Source of the DNA: a virus
Reading direction: 5' to 3' (one strand)
Virus record (IMG/VR): IMGVR_UViG_3300040960_002782
Location: 1-34,664 of that record
Length of the DNA stretch: 34,664 nt
The position numbers and the translations under genes were made by a program. Within the stretch, counting starts at the first letter, position 1, and each line of letters starts with the position of its first letter. The notes under the pieces were generated by a model, which was not told the DNA's origin, ran no database searches, and saw nothing but the letters and a program-made list of their open reading frames with translations. Below, in pieces: positions 7,568 through 16,499 of the stretch.

Positions 7568-9693
7568 TAGCCTGCCGCCATTTCTAATTCACTTGCCATG
7601 TCTTGTGGGCTATTCATGTAGGTTGGATAAATCGCCACACCACCGTAATTGGTTGAACTAGTTTGGTAGCTAGCAATGCTTCGGGCCGCGCCACCTGGTT
7701 GGATTTGGGCGTGTGGTGTTGCACGTTTTACTGACTCGGATTGAACCGGAGCCGTTTCATCATCACTGCCAAAACCTGGTATCCAGTCAATCAGCCCTTT
7801 CATGGTTTCCCAGATACCTGCCAACTTGTCAGTGAACCAACTAAATACACTTCCAAAGATGTTTCGCATTGAGTCGGCCATTTGCCCAATGAAGGCGAAG
7901 CCACTGGTATCGGTAAAGCCACTCATTACCCATTGCCAACCTGCTGCAATCGTTTGAAAGACAAAAGTAAAACCATTCATTAGCAAACCGATTGAGCCAA
8001 TAACTCCCGCAATAACAACCCCAATACCAGTAGCAATCACACCTACAACATCAAGAACACCAGACAACACCCATCCAATAGCAGTGAAAACACCTTTAAC
8101 CACTTCCCATAAAACCTCAAAACCCACCAACAGAATGTTTCCAACCATTCTCCCAAGCGAAATAATAATGTTCAGCAAAGGTTCAAATGCTTTATACAAT
8201 GCTGATATAGCTTGCATTATCGAGTGCGCTGTATATTCAACTACTTGAAATACAAAGTTATCCCCAAAGCTTGCTTTCAGATCATCCCAGTAGTAAATCA
8301 ATGCCCCTACTGCGGCGATTGCCGCAACCACTGCACCAACGATCAAAATGATTGGGTTAGCCGCTATCGCAACGTTTGCTGTTAATACGGCTACACGTAG
8401 CGCTGCCATGCCCTTGGTTAATAAGAAACTCACTCCCGTGAACATCTTCATGGTGAGCATGTAAGTTGCCATTGCTTGCTTACCCACACCCATCATCAAG
8501 GTAAATGCACCGCCTGCTGCTGCTGCACCTAAAATCGCTATTGCAGCAAAGCCAATGTATTTAGTGAGGTTCGGGAACATCTGTGTCCATTGAACAATGG
8601 CGGTAGCTCCTTCAGCCATACCGCCAACAACAGGCAAGATGGCAGGTAGAAGCACAGAGCCAAAAGCAGCACTTATGGCAAACACGCCTTGCTCTAACCG
8701 CTCCCATTGGTCGGTCATGGCTCCCGCCATTTGCTCAGCAACATCAAGCCCTTTGACTTTGCCGAGCTCATTTATTGAAGTGGCGAGCCCATCAGTGTTT
8801 TGCATAAGAAGTTGGATCATGGCTGTGGCTTCTTGAGTACCAAACGCTTTACTCAGCTCTGCCGCTTCCGCTACCGAAATGGTTTCACCATAACGGCCTT
8901 TGATTTGATTCAAGATATCGACGATTGGCAGCATTTGACCTTGAGCATTCGTGAACTGCATATTCAGGGCTTCTTGAGCTTTGGCCGTACCCGCTAAGAA
9001 CGCACGATATTTGGTACCCGCTTCACTACCACTCATGGTGGACTGCAAAGTACCAAGAATCGCCATTTGCTCAGTCATACCTACACCAACAGAGGTTGCA
9101 GCTGCACCTACCGAGGTAAACGCCGATGACATGCCATCACCTGTGGTCTTAAACATTTGAACCGCTTTCGCAGTTTGACCACCCAACATGTTTACCCAGT
9201 CCGCCTTACCCATTTCGTTGGCTGAATTTTGGAAAATGCCGTACATGGTGCCGACATAGTTGGTAATGGTTGAGGTATCCGCTTTAGTCGCTGCAGCGAG
9301 CACCCCAGACGCACGGGTAAACTCAGAAAGCTCGTTGCCTCCTAAGCCAGAAATAGCGGATTGAATATCATAGGAAGCTGCTACAAAATCTGAGGCTGAC
9401 TTGCCATAGTCCACGGCAAATTCAAGTGCCGTGTCACTTAGCTGCTTCAGCTGCTCATCAGCAACACCAAGAGATTTAACCTCACCTAATGCCCTATCCA
9501 TTTCAATGGCTGGCATCAAGGCTTGTTGTAATGCGAAGCCAGCACCCACCATGCCTGCCGCACCTGCCATCATGGTATGAGTACCTTGACGATAGGTGTT
9601 GGTGACATCGGTCATTTGTCGTTGAATATTGCCCAGAGGTTTTGAAATCTGGTCAATGAGTCCAACTTGAAATCTGAGTGCTTCTGGTAACAT
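7567..9693 (-). CDS. Tail tape measure protein (TP901 family)
   Basis: 708 aa from the ATG at 9693; two TTG codons upstream are weaker starts. Residues 60-330 match the TP901-type core (AIEMDRALGEVKSLGV, FVAASYDIQSAISGL, GTMYGIFQNSA, MLGGQTAKAVQMF). Residues about 330-600 hold several long hydrophobic helices (for example LLPAILPVVGGMAEGATAIV and ILIVGAVVAAIAAVGALIYYW), as expected of a protein that sets tail length and later contacts the membrane. At roughly 0.15 nm per residue it predicts a tail near 106 nm; that figure is an estimate. It follows the chaperone frameshift pair, the usual order. Confidence 0.92.
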   Translation of the reverse strand: MLPEALRFQVGLIDQISKPLGNIQRQMTDVTNTYRQGTHTMMAGAAGMVGAGFALQQALMPAIEMDRALGEVKSLGVADEQLKQLSDTALEFAVDYGKSASDFVAASYDIQSAISGLGGNELSEFTRASGVLAAATKADTSTITNYVGTMYGIFQNSANEMGKADWVNMLGGQTAKAVQMFKTTGDGMSSAFTSVGAAATSVGVGMTEQMAILGTLQSTMSGSEAGTKYRAFLAGTAKAQEALNMQFTNAQGQMLPIVDILNQIKGRYGETISVAEAAELSKAFGTQEATAMIQLLMQNTDGLATSINELGKVKGLDVAEQMAGAMTDQWERLEQGVFAISAAFGSVLLPAILPVVGGMAEGATAIVQWTQMFPNLTKYIGFAAIAILGAAAAGGAFTLMMGVGKQAMATYMLTMKMFTGVSFLLTKGMAALRVAVLTANVAIAANPIILIVGAVVAAIAAVGALIYYWDDLKASFGDNFVFQVVEYTAHSIMQAISALYKAFEPLLNIIISLGRMVGNILLVGFEVLWEVVKGVFTAIGWVLSGVLDVVGVIATGIGVVIAGVIGSIGLLMNGFTFVFQTIAAGWQWVMSGFTDTSGFAFIGQMADSMRNIFGSVFSWFTDKLAGIWETMKGLIDWIPGFGSDDETAPVQSESVKRATPHAQIQPGGAARSIASYQTSSTNYGGVAIYPTYMNSPQDMASELEMAAG

Positions 9694-9733
9694 CAACAAT
9701 TCTCTACTTACTTTGCGAACTGAAGCTTAGTGG

Positions 9734-10182
9734 CTAACCGCCAAAGGCTTTGGCTACACCGCTAGCGGTGACGGCTTGCATGTTTTCCCAATGGTTCTTC
9801 TCTAACCAAATCGCATAAGCAAGGTTCTGATCAGTATCCGGTTCATTAGGTAGCCACTTTCGCCGCCACGCATACATTTTTTGCCTGTCGCTACTATCAA
9901 TGGCAGCGACAAGCCCATCTATTTTTTTACCGAGATGGAAAGCTTAGGCGCGTACTCTTTAATAACGGCACCGTAAATCTGCGTTGCTGCACCTGGGTTA
10001 TTCTTAGTAATTTCACGCAGTTCATCTTTTGAACCTTCACTAACGCTACTCATCAGGAAGTTATGGGCTGCGCTGCTCGCATCACCTTGCAAGATGGTAT
10101 TTTGTGCGTCGTCGTACTCGGCTGGCGTTGGGTTGAATTCAAGGTCTGTCGTACCAACGGTTAAAACAATGGCTTTTGTCAT
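9734..10182 (-). CDS. Tail assembly chaperone, -1 frameshift extended form
   Basis: The upstream frame (9919-10182) would yield the short protein of 87 aa. At 9922-9929 it ends with codons GTA AAA AAA TAG, a perfect A-AAA-AAA slippery heptamer right before the stop. Slipping back one base continues as KKIDGLVAAIDSSDRQKMYAW and on to FGG and TAG at 9734-9736, a fusion of 149 aa. The extension has no stop and no convincing start of its own. Long and short chaperone forms upstream of the tape measure are known from lambda G/GT and P2 E/E'. Here the same logic is read directly from the sequence. Confidence 0.8.
9919..10182 (-). CDS. Tail assembly chaperone, short form
   Basis: 87 aa, beginning MTKAIVLTVGTTDLEFNPTPAEYDDAQNTI, in the style of the putative phage tail assembly chaperones placed before tape measure in HP1-type phages. 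It is acidic and alpha/beta with no membrane part. The start overlaps the stop of the 78-aa membrane protein gene as ATGA. The product ends at TAG 9919-9921 unless ribosomes slip on the seven-A run. Confidence 0.75.
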   Translation of the reverse strand: MTKAIVLTVGTTDLEFNPTPAEYDDAQNTILQGDASSAAHNFLMSSVSEGSKDELREITKNNPGAATQIYGAVIKEYAPKLSISVKK

Positions 10183-10415
10183 GCTGCTTCTCGCTTCAAT
10201 GTGTCGTAAATTCGAGTGAGTCCAGTTTCTAATTGACGTTCTAGTCGTTCGAAACCATCCCTAACTTCTTCTTTAGTGGCGAAGTTCTCCGCCACATGTG
10301 TTTTGTAGTCAGCAAGCTCTTTTGTTAGAGAAAACAGCTTGCCAATCAAAGCGCCAGTTAACATCACCAACAAGGTGGCAAGGGCAACCAGTGCGGATAA
10401 CCAAGTCGGGTCCAT
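10179..10415 (-). CDS. Small membrane-anchored coiled-coil protein, lysis cassette
   Basis: 78 aa. One transmembrane helix spans residues about 5-31 (WLSALVALATLLVMLTGALIG). A charged helical tail follows (KELADYKTHVAENFATKEEVRDGFERLERQLETGL) with coiled-coil character. It lies two genes after the endolysin, so a holin-accessory or i-spanin-like role is plausible. XhlA-type hemolysin proteins have the same two-part design in reverse order. No outer-membrane spanin partner with a lipobox is visible nearby. Confidence 0.6.
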   Translation of the reverse strand: MDPTWLSALVALATLLVMLTGALIGKLFSLTKELADYKTHVAENFATKEEVRDGFERLERQLETGLTRIYDTLKREAA

Positions 10416-10417
10416 CG

Positions 10418-10648
10418 CTATTCCTTCTGTGGGATTTCCTTCAAGCGTTTGCCCTGAAGTGCTGCAATGATGTCGTCAACAGTTTCTTGAAGAACATCAT
10501 TTGTGCTTAAACCTTTTAGTGTTTCCAAGCCCCACACCACCAAGCGAGTCGCAAAGCGTTCAAGAATGATTTTCCAACCGATTTGAAAGAACAGGCCTTT
10601 CAAAACTTCGAGTAAGGTTTTGCCGATAATTCCAGTTAAAAAGCTCAT
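10418..10648 (-). CDS. Small hydrophobic protein, candidate holin
   Basis: 76 aa. Residues 1-45 are hydrophobic and amphipathic (FLTGIIGKTLLEVLKGLFFQIGWKIILERFATRLVVWGLETL), and the tail is polar. The start shares a base with the endolysin stop (TAATG), so the two are coupled. Position right after the endolysin and the hydrophobic N-terminus make holin the best guess. The helix is interrupted by charges, so a membrane-surface protein is also possible. Confidence 0.5.
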   Translation of the reverse strand: MSFLTGIIGKTLLEVLKGLFFQIGWKIILERFATRLVVWGLETLKGLSTNDVLQETVDDIIAALQGKRLKEIPQKE

Positions 10649-11157
10649 TAATCTTCTCCAATCATGGATTTGTATGCGTTGAGGTAATCCGCTTCAGTAG
10701 CCTTACCTGCGTGAGTGTTCCAATACTTTTTGGCGTATCGCGCAAGCCCTTCCAAATCATCCGCTTCGGGCAGAGCTTCTGGGAACCGAATCAAGTTCAA
10801 CCGTGCAGTAGCAACCGCAAACTGAGGGGAAATCACCATATAATCCGCATCGCTTTCACAAATAGGATCAGCACCAACAGGCCCAAACATAGATAAAGCA
10901 TCCAGCAAGTGAGGGCGTGATTTGCCTAACCACTCAATCAACCATCGGAATGTCGCTGGCTCCATCTGAGTAAAACCAAGAGCAGGACCACGAACCTGTT
11001 TTGAATAGGTCAACTTTCCAGACTCATGAGCCACAATCATCAAAATCAGATTGATAGCGGCTTGCGTGTTCATTTTTCCGTGTCCGCCTGTTGCCATATC
11101 CAAATGGTCAAGAACCGGCTTAATCACATGCTCAACAAAGAGCTTTCCTAGTTTCAT
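10648..11157 (-). CDS. Endolysin, lysozyme/transglycosylase-like
   Basis: 169 aa from the ATG at 11157, which overlaps the upstream stop as ATGA; a longer reading to 11259 would run inside the zinc-finger gene. The motif NLILMIVAHESGKL near residue 38 places a Glu like the catalytic acid of transglycosylases. It is followed by GPALGFTQMEPATFRWL, resembling the G-x-M-Q-x-x-P part of SLT folds. There is no signal peptide, so release would need a holin. It would cleave the glycan strands of peptidoglycan at lysis. The enzyme class is by motif only. Confidence 0.6.
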   Translation of the reverse strand: MKLGKLFVEHVIKPVLDHLDMATGGHGKMNTQAAINLILMIVAHESGKLTYSKQVRGPALGFTQMEPATFRWLIEWLGKSRPHLLDALSMFGPVGADPICESDADYMVISPQFAVATARLNLIRFPEALPEADDLEGLARYAKKYWNTHAGKATEADYLNAYKSMIGED

Positions 11158-11372
11158 CGCGTCATTCTCTCCATGTCGCTTTGGCACTGGGTGCAGTATT
11201 GGCACCCTGGTACTTTCTGGCGGCGTTCTTCGGGTATTGGGTCGCCACATTCGCCGCATTCCTGTGCGCTTTCCCGTTTTTCAATTCGCTTAGCCCTTGC
11301 CAGTTGGTTGGCAAGCGCCACTTCTGTGAATTGGGTTTCAAGGCCACTGGCATGGTCGATAACATCAGACAT
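11154..11372 (-). CDS. TraR/DksA-type C4 zinc-finger protein
   Basis: 72 aa from ATG 11372, with AGGGGG placed 7 bp before it; a GTG one codon earlier is the alternative. Cysteines follow DksA spacing exactly: C39-x2-C42-x17-C60-x2-C63. The N-terminal half is helical, and the family binds the secondary channel of RNA polymerase. Short TraR-like proteins are standard between tube and lysis genes in HP1- and P2-type phages. It could tune host or late transcription; that function is by family only. Confidence 0.85.
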   Translation of the reverse strand: MSDVIDHASGLETQFTEVALANQLARAKRIEKRESAQECGECGDPIPEERRQKVPGCQYCTQCQSDMERMTR

Positions 11373-11384
11373 CACGCCCCCTTA

Positions 11385-11840
11385 TTACTGCACCAAGTCT
11401 TCGGTTTCGTCCGAGCGCAGATATGATGTGCCGTTGATCTTCACAAAGTCTGGGCTTGTCACTTCAAACGGCAGTTTGTGAACCAATGCGCTGCCACCAT
11501 TAGAATCAACATCGAGCAAATCAGAGATTTTGATTCGACAACCAAAGGCTTCTACTTTCAGCTCATCTTTATCAATCTTGCCGAAGAAAAGGGCATCGAA
11601 GTCAGGCAACCCGCGCCATGAACCCGCTTGGCTTGCAGCTTTGCTCAACTGGTTAAACTGTTGAGTAGTGAGCTCCATTTCACCGCTTGCTTCTACGTCG
11701 CCATCTACCCAGCCATCTGGCACACCAGAGGTTTTATTCACGGCTGAATTGTCGGTAATAGACAGGGTGACTTTTTGCGCTTTTAGCTTGTAGTCGCCCA
11801 TTGAAAAGTGCATGTTCTTGCCAGAAATACGCATGCTCAT
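11385..11840 (-). CDS. Tail tube protein (DUF2597-type)
   Basis: 151 aa, starting MSMRISGKNMHFSMGDYKLKAQKVTLSI. It is beta-rich with few charged helices, as tail tube subunits are, and it follows the sheath gene by 3 bp. The DUF2597 label is from memory of HP1-type phages, where this gene is the partner of the DUF2586 sheath. It polymerises as the inner tube of the contractile tail. Confidence 0.8.
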   Translation of the reverse strand: MSMRISGKNMHFSMGDYKLKAQKVTLSITDNSAVNKTSGVPDGWVDGDVEASGEMELTTQQFNQLSKAASQAGSWRGLPDFDALFFGKIDKDELKVEAFGCRIKISDLLDVDSNGGSALVHKLPFEVTSPDFVKINGTSYLRSDETEDLVQ

Positions 11841-11843
11841 TGG

Positions 11844-12965
11844 TTACGCCTCCGAATCTGCAGGGTTAGAGAGATCAAGCCCAATGTTGACCACAATGTG
11901 TTTCGGGCAGTTGTGAGGACGAACCATTAAGCCAATGTTGACTTTGGTTTTGCTCATCCACTGAATTGACACATCTTCATCGCGTGGTGGCATGATTTCA
12001 CCAGGGAACGGAATGCCGCCAATCTCAGTGGTCTTCGACATGTCGCGCATGTCTTTACTGAAGTAAGTGCGGTTGAGCTCGATACTTGGTGGAGTTGAAT
12101 TAAGAATGCGGTCAGCAATACGACGAATCGCTTTAATTCGAACGCGGCGATTTAGCTTGTGAACGGGGCGAACATATTCAAGGTATTGATAGTCTCCGCC
12201 TTTCGCTTCCAGCGTGGTGGCGTCTGTCCAGTAAACACCTTCCATATCTGCGTACCACTGGGGCAGTGAATAACGCGCATCGGCTAGCGCTGAAATAGTG
12301 CTCATTTCAAGTGGCTTACCTGCGCTATCCACTGGCATTTCGCCAAGACCTAATAGGCTTCCCGTTGCGACTCGCATTGGGCTATCGGCTACGGTGACAG
12401 CGCGATCACATAAACGACCACCAAGCACACCGACATTATTGCCGTTAAGCATTGGCACTGGCGTTACCATATTTGCTGCCACATCTTTCACTAGGGCTAG
12501 CATGGCGGTTTCATAGTCCGACCACGTTTGGGTATCTGCATCAATACCAGCACACGCAGCAAGGAAGAACACCCAACGACCAAGTTTGCTCGTTAACTCT
12601 GTTGCTTTGCCTTGCATCGTTGTGAACTCGGCTTTGTCGGCCACAACGTCAACAATACAAATACCTTCGAAAGAGTCGGTAAGGTTGGCAGTATCTACAG
12701 CGTCTTTCCAAGAGTCACCGTCAGCCAAACCGAAAATGGCACCCGTCCAGTTTTGTTTACCATTGAGCTGCGCGGCTTTGACGTTTGCGCCGAGCGCATC
12801 ATCAGCGACCACTTCATCAAGGTTGGTCATGTTGTTCACACGGGTAACTTTGCCTTGCAGTTCGGCTTTATCCGTTCGCCCGATGTAGAGCAGGTGGCGT
12901 TCAATCTCTGGAATCCCGCCTTGCCCTAAATTGAGGTTATTTACCTCTACCTTTCCGGTTGCCAT
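11844..12965 (-). CDS. Contractile tail sheath protein (DUF2586-type)
   Basis: 373 aa. The start MATGKVEVNNLNLGQGGIPEIERHLLYIGRT and the segment PVPMLNGNNVGVLGGRLCDRAVTVADSPMRVATGSL are what I recall for DUF2586 sheath proteins. The C-terminal part (MSKTKVNIGLMVRPHNCPKHIVVNIGLDLSN) has the extended strands that link sheath rings. It replaces P2 FI in HP1/K139-type phages and is directly upstream of the tube gene. Confidence 0.85.
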   Translation of the reverse strand: MATGKVEVNNLNLGQGGIPEIERHLLYIGRTDKAELQGKVTRVNNMTNLDEVVADDALGANVKAAQLNGKQNWTGAIFGLADGDSWKDAVDTANLTDSFEGICIVDVVADKAEFTTMQGKATELTSKLGRWVFFLAACAGIDADTQTWSDYETAMLALVKDVAANMVTPVPMLNGNNVGVLGGRLCDRAVTVADSPMRVATGSLLGLGEMPVDSAGKPLEMSTISALADARYSLPQWYADMEGVYWTDATTLEAKGGDYQYLEYVRPVHKLNRRVRIKAIRRIADRILNSTPPSIELNRTYFSKDMRDMSKTTEIGGIPFPGEIMPPRDEDVSIQWMSKTKVNIGLMVRPHNCPKHIVVNIGLDLSNPADSEA

Positions 12966-12968
12966 TGG

Positions 12969-13691
12969 TTATTTCCTTCTTTTCATATGCTGGGCTTTTA
13001 CTTTCCAACCGTAATTAATGCCCTGGAAGGCTCTTTCCCAAGCTTTTCTGTATCTTGCTTCCGAAGCACCCAAGAACTCTCTTGCTGGAAGCTTAATTTC
13101 CCAACTGTTTTTACTTGTACCAAGTTGTCCTGACTTTCTCAGTGCATGGAACGCGTACTGAACCTCTTTTGCTGATAGGTTTTGCATCATCCACTTAACG
13201 GTTGGGACACGCATTTTCCCTTTGGCTGCTTTGGAGTTCATGCGACTAGCATGAACTTTGAACCCAAAAGCCTTGAGCATCTTGGCTTCCTTTCTTGAAC
13301 AACCAGCGCTCTTGCTCCGGCGAATGTGCAATCGGGATCTTTTATCTACTTTGCGCTTGTGTCCGTCGTTATGAACACGGGCAACCACACCACCATGACT
13401 TCGGTGATAATTACCTCTGGCAAAAGCCACAATGGCCCTGTTTTCGTCTGATTCATTGCTCACTACAACCAGATGCTTTAGGCCGCGAAGCATTTTTCCT
13501 TTGCCACGCTTTCTTGGCGCCCAAGGGCGACCTTCCGGTGTTTTCTGCTGAGTAATGTTCCTCTTCGAATCCTGTCGGATACTAGCAGCGACTCTGTACA
13601 ACAAACGTTTTCGCTTTTGGCGAGGTAGAGCGAGCAGATCCAACGCCTTCATAAGCTTCTTAGCTGAGGACTGCTCTACCTTTACTTCCAT
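12969..13691 (-). CDS. S: Virion morphogenesis / tail completion protein (gpS-like)
   Basis: 240 aa, strongly basic. The N-terminal third fits the phage virion morphogenesis family (LARQ-type leader, SIRQDSKRNITQQKTPEGRPWAPRKRGKGKML). The rest carries more K and R than P2 gpS and is longer than the about 150 aa of P2 gpS, so a C-terminal extension is present. It shares one base with the gpR-like gene upstream. It would act in completing tail-to-head joining. Confidence 0.75.
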   Translation of the reverse strand: MEVKVEQSSAKKLMKALDLLALPRQKRKRLLYRVAASIRQDSKRNITQQKTPEGRPWAPRKRGKGKMLRGLKHLVVVSNESDENRAIVAFARGNYHRSHGGVVARVHNDGHKRKVDKRSRLHIRRSKSAGCSRKEAKMLKAFGFKVHASRMNSKAAKGKMRVPTVKWMMQNLSAKEVQYAFHALRKSGQLGTSKNSWEIKLPAREFLGASEARYRKAWERAFQGINYGWKVKAQHMKRRK

Positions 13692-14191
13692 TAGTAAGCT
13701 TCCGTATCCGAACCCTGAACTGATACCGAATCTGCCACCCAGATCTCATAAGGTGCCAGTTTGAAGCGTTGACCGTTCCACAGGATCGGGCCTTGTTCAT
13801 CTTCAACAACTTTCAACGGTTCGATAAAATCCAGCTCCATTGTCATAATCACCGTATCGTCTGATTCCGGCTCAATATCAAAGCTTGGGTCGTCGAGCTC
13901 GTATTCATCTCGTCGGTGGTCATTGTCCATTAGCCAAGCCATAACACCCGCAATCACTATTGCAGGGTCAACCTTCTTGAATGGAAAGCGCTCAAAGCTG
14001 AACTCAGCTGAGTACTCAATAAATCCGATATCAAAACCCAATCCTTGGTTGATTGGCGTCATGTGTACCTGCAAGTCTTCCATCCAAACTTCCATATGAC
14101 GGTGAACGTTTTTTGGCAGCATACTTTTTATGTGCTGGGTAAGTCCTTGCATCATGAATCCAGCTTGCGCTTGGCTTAACAGCTCACTCAT
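13691..14191 (-). CDS. R: Tail completion protein (P2 gpR-like)
   Basis: 166 aa. Typical segments are the N-terminal helix LTQHIKSMLPKNVHRHMEVW and YSAEFSFERFPFKKVDPAIVIAGVMAWLMDND, with a following acidic stretch DDPSFDIEPESDDTVIMTMELDF. It lies between head completion gpL and gpS, as in P2. It overlaps the gpL gene by 4 bp (ATGA). Confidence 0.8.
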   Translation of the reverse strand: MSELLSQAQAGFMMQGLTQHIKSMLPKNVHRHMEVWMEDLQVHMTPINQGLGFDIGFIEYSAEFSFERFPFKKVDPAIVIAGVMAWLMDNDHRRDEYELDDPSFDIEPESDDTVIMTMELDFIEPLKVVEDEQGPILWNGQRFKLAPYEIWVADSVSVQGSDTEAY

Positions 14192-14652
14192 AAAAGCGCT
14201 ACTCCTACTCGACCTTTACCTTTAATCGCTCGAACGTGCTGCTGACTTTCTGCCAACAAGCTGTTTTTGGTATCAGGCTCGCTTTCTGCTACTCGATCAC
14301 CGGCACCTTTTGTTTGTTGTGTTGCATACTCTGGCAGCAAGTCGGCTTTTGCTCGGGCATACACAGCCTTTTCATACAAAATGACCAGTAGATTTTTATC
14401 ATCAATACTCGGTTGGCCCGTAACATCAGAAGCTTTATCGAAGCCACTTGCTCGGTAGCTTTCTTTGGTCGAACTCAGCTCAATATTTAGCTGTGCAATA
14501 GCTGCCGCGACAGCATAGGCGATGGCGTCTTTATCCATGTGGGCAGGCACACCACGACGCTTTTCAAAGTCACCCGCGTTAATATCCGGCCAAAAACCAT
14601 CGTTAGTGATTTTTGTATCTTGATAATCTGTGTCTACTGAACCACTAAACAT
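14188..14652 (-). CDS. L: Head completion/stabilisation protein (gpL)
   Basis: 154 aa from ATG 14652, chosen because AAGGGAAG lies just before it; the frame is open to 14688. The start MFSGSVDTDYQDTKITNDGFWPDINAGDFEKRRGVPAHMD is characteristic of gpL, as is the helix DAIAYAVAAAIAQLNIEL. It fills the packaged head before tail joining. A 109-bp noncoding gap, rare in this operon, separates it from the small terminase gene. Confidence 0.85.
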   Translation of the reverse strand: MFSGSVDTDYQDTKITNDGFWPDINAGDFEKRRGVPAHMDKDAIAYAVAAAIAQLNIELSSTKESYRASGFDKASDVTGQPSIDDKNLLVILYEKAVYARAKADLLPEYATQQTKGAGDRVAESEPDTKNSLLAESQQHVRAIKGKGRVGVALL

Positions 14653-14761
14653 CACACTTCCCTTTTGAATAAGTGCACCTCTTGCCACTGGATCGACAGT
14701 ATCGAGTTAGCCTATTGGCTTCTCTTACCTCACCAGCCGAGGCGCGGTGGCGTAGGAGTCT

Positions 14762-15478
14762 TTACAGATTCTTGCCGTCTTTAATGGCACGAATTCGTTG
14801 TTCAATTTTCTTGATTTGGGTACCCACACCCACTTTGCTGTGCTTATCGTGGGCGTGTTGAAGCAGAGCCAAAGCCTTTTCCAACGTTTCCAAATTGCCG
14901 ATTGCTGTCGCTTGCGGTTGGCCTTCTTCATTTCGAATCAGGTATAAGCCTGCAAACTTGAACCACTTGGCGTGAACCTTTTCGTGTAAACGCCAATCTT
15001 TTTCGATCTTCTCAAACACATTGGAGAAGTAAGGTTCAATCGAGTTACCACGTTCAGACTCGCTTTCGGCCCAATCCAGTACTTCATCAGCACAGAATGT
15101 CGGCCAGTCACGGCGGAAGTTCTCTGGCGTTGGCAAGTCACGTTCGATTGCCGTCATACACCACTCAATCGCGGTATCTAGCTCTTTAATATCGAATAGC
15201 CAGATCACCAAGTTGGTAAAGATTGGGTTTTCGAACTGCTCACCACTTTCTAAGTAAGCTTGAACATACGGCTTGTATTTCGGGACTAAGACATTGCGCT
15301 TATGCTCGACACGATCAGCAATCGCATTGAAGGAACGCAAATGCTTGCGGTCTTCTTCGAAGTCAATCAGCTTGATGTGCAGGCTATTGGTGTCTGCACC
15401 AGAAACGGTTTCTGGCGCAGACTGGTTAGCTTGCTTTTCAAGAATCTGTTTACGCTGCCTTGCTAATGAACTAACCAT
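14762..15478 (-). CDS. M: Terminase small/endonuclease subunit (gpM)
   Basis: 238 aa. It matches gpM through VEHKRNVLVPKYKPYVQAYLESG, FDIKELDTAIEWCMTAIERDLPTPENFRRDWPTFCADEVLDWAE and the C-terminal helical IKKIEQRIRAI. In P2 gpM is the nuclease subunit that nicks cos and works with gpP. It follows the capsid gene by 10 bp. Its presence with gpP predicts cos packaging rather than headful packaging. Confidence 0.88.
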   Translation of the reverse strand: MVSSLARQRKQILEKQANQSAPETVSGADTNSLHIKLIDFEEDRKHLRSFNAIADRVEHKRNVLVPKYKPYVQAYLESGEQFENPIFTNLVIWLFDIKELDTAIEWCMTAIERDLPTPENFRRDWPTFCADEVLDWAESESERGNSIEPYFSNVFEKIEKDWRLHEKVHAKWFKFAGLYLIRNEEGQPQATAIGNLETLEKALALLQHAHDKHSKVGVGTQIKKIEQRIRAIKDGKNL

Positions 15479-15488
15479 TGTTCACCCC

Positions 15489-16499
15489 TTACGCAGCTGG
15501 CTCAGGGTCAACAACTGTGACCGCTTCGATTGCAGCAAACTTTTTAAGGTTGCCCACTGCATAACCTTCCATGCGGATATGGTTTTGCTTGAAGCGAAGC
15601 TCATCTTCATCGTTCTTCTGCTTGCGCCACTGCGTCCCTTCCTGCGTAAGGATTTGCAGATTCTTGGTATTGGTCACCCAAATTTGATTAGCAGGGAAGA
15701 ACGGCGGTGTGTAAGCCTTTTTACCCGCAATCGTCTTAGCTAGGCTTTGCGCCGCTTTGTGCTCAGTTGGGCTATCTGCTGCTTCAAGCAAACGGTGTTG
15801 TTCAGCCGCCACCAAATCAGAGCCAACCAACACAACAAGATCAGGGTCTTGGCGATGCTCTGGAGCAATGGTTGTATTGATTAAGTCTTGCACCAACGAA
15901 TCAAGGTTTTTGTATGAATCTTGGGTCGCTCCTGTTGGATCAAGATCGGCTGACGCTAGCACTTGAGCTGCTGCTTTCTCTTTTACAATTTTTAACCAGC
16001 CCTTGTTCACATCTTGCCCTAGCGGATTAGCAACTGGGTCGGTTTTAGCTGCGATAGATGTACCATTGAAACCAATACGCAGCATGTCCAAGGCAAAGCG
16101 ACGAGAGATGGCGTTTTTCATCATAGTTAGCCATTCGTTCTTTGAGCCTGAGTTGGCCCACTGAGTCATGGTCTCCCACATAATGTGCGCGCCTGAATCG
16201 GTTTTTGTCAGTTCGTAGGTATTACCACTTTGACCCACTTCAACACTAAAGCGCCCAGTATCGGAGCGACCTGTAGACAGGCCATCATCACCCACATCGA
16301 CCACTTGGCCTTTAATTTGTTGAACAGGCAGTAGTGAAACCATTCCAAGAAACGCATCTGACTGCATAATTGCTTGGCGCAGCTTAGTTTCCATTGGTGG
16401 TGTTAGGTTAAACGTCTGTGTGCCCTGTGGAGCGTTTGCCGCTGATAGCGTTGCTGTGCAGAACTCTAGTAAATAGGTGGTTGATAGTGCATTCAGCAT
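15489..16499 (-). CDS. N: Major capsid protein, P2 family (gpN)
   Basis: 336 aa. Family hallmarks are the early GTQTFNLTPPMETKLRQAIMQSDAFLGM, the VEVGQSGNTYELTKTDSGAHIMWETMTQWA region, and AQVLASADLDPTGATQDSYKNLDSLVQDLI. In P2 the N-terminus of gpN is cleaved by gpO; a similar N-terminal arm of about 30 residues precedes the conserved core here. It follows the scaffold gene with no gap. Confidence 0.93.
   Translation of the reverse strand: MLNALSTTYLLEFCTATLSAANAPQGTQTFNLTPPMETKLRQAIMQSDAFLGMVSLLPVQQIKGQVVDVGDDGLSTGRSDTGRFSVEVGQSGNTYELTKTDSGAHIMWETMTQWANSGSKNEWLTMMKNAISRRFALDMLRIGFNGTSIAAKTDPVANPLGQDVNKGWLKIVKEKAAAQVLASADLDPTGATQDSYKNLDSLVQDLINTTIAPEHRQDPDLVVLVGSDLVAAEQHRLLEAADSPTEHKAAQSLAKTIAGKKAYTPPFFPANQIWVTNTKNLQILTQEGTQWRKQKNDEDELRFKQNHIRMEGYAVGNLKKFAAIEAVTVVDPEPAA

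Noticed and set aside
8597-8997. Plus-strand frames within the tape measure gene
   Set aside because: They are shadows of a well-supported long gene.
9734-9918. Independent gene downstream of the chaperone
   Set aside because: The only internal ATG lacks a ribosome site and the frame is open straight back to the slippery run, so a frameshift extension explains it better.
11158-11259. Longer endolysin start
   Set aside because: It lies wholly inside the zinc-finger gene and reads as proline/arginine-rich out-of-frame sequence; the ATGA overlap gives the right start.
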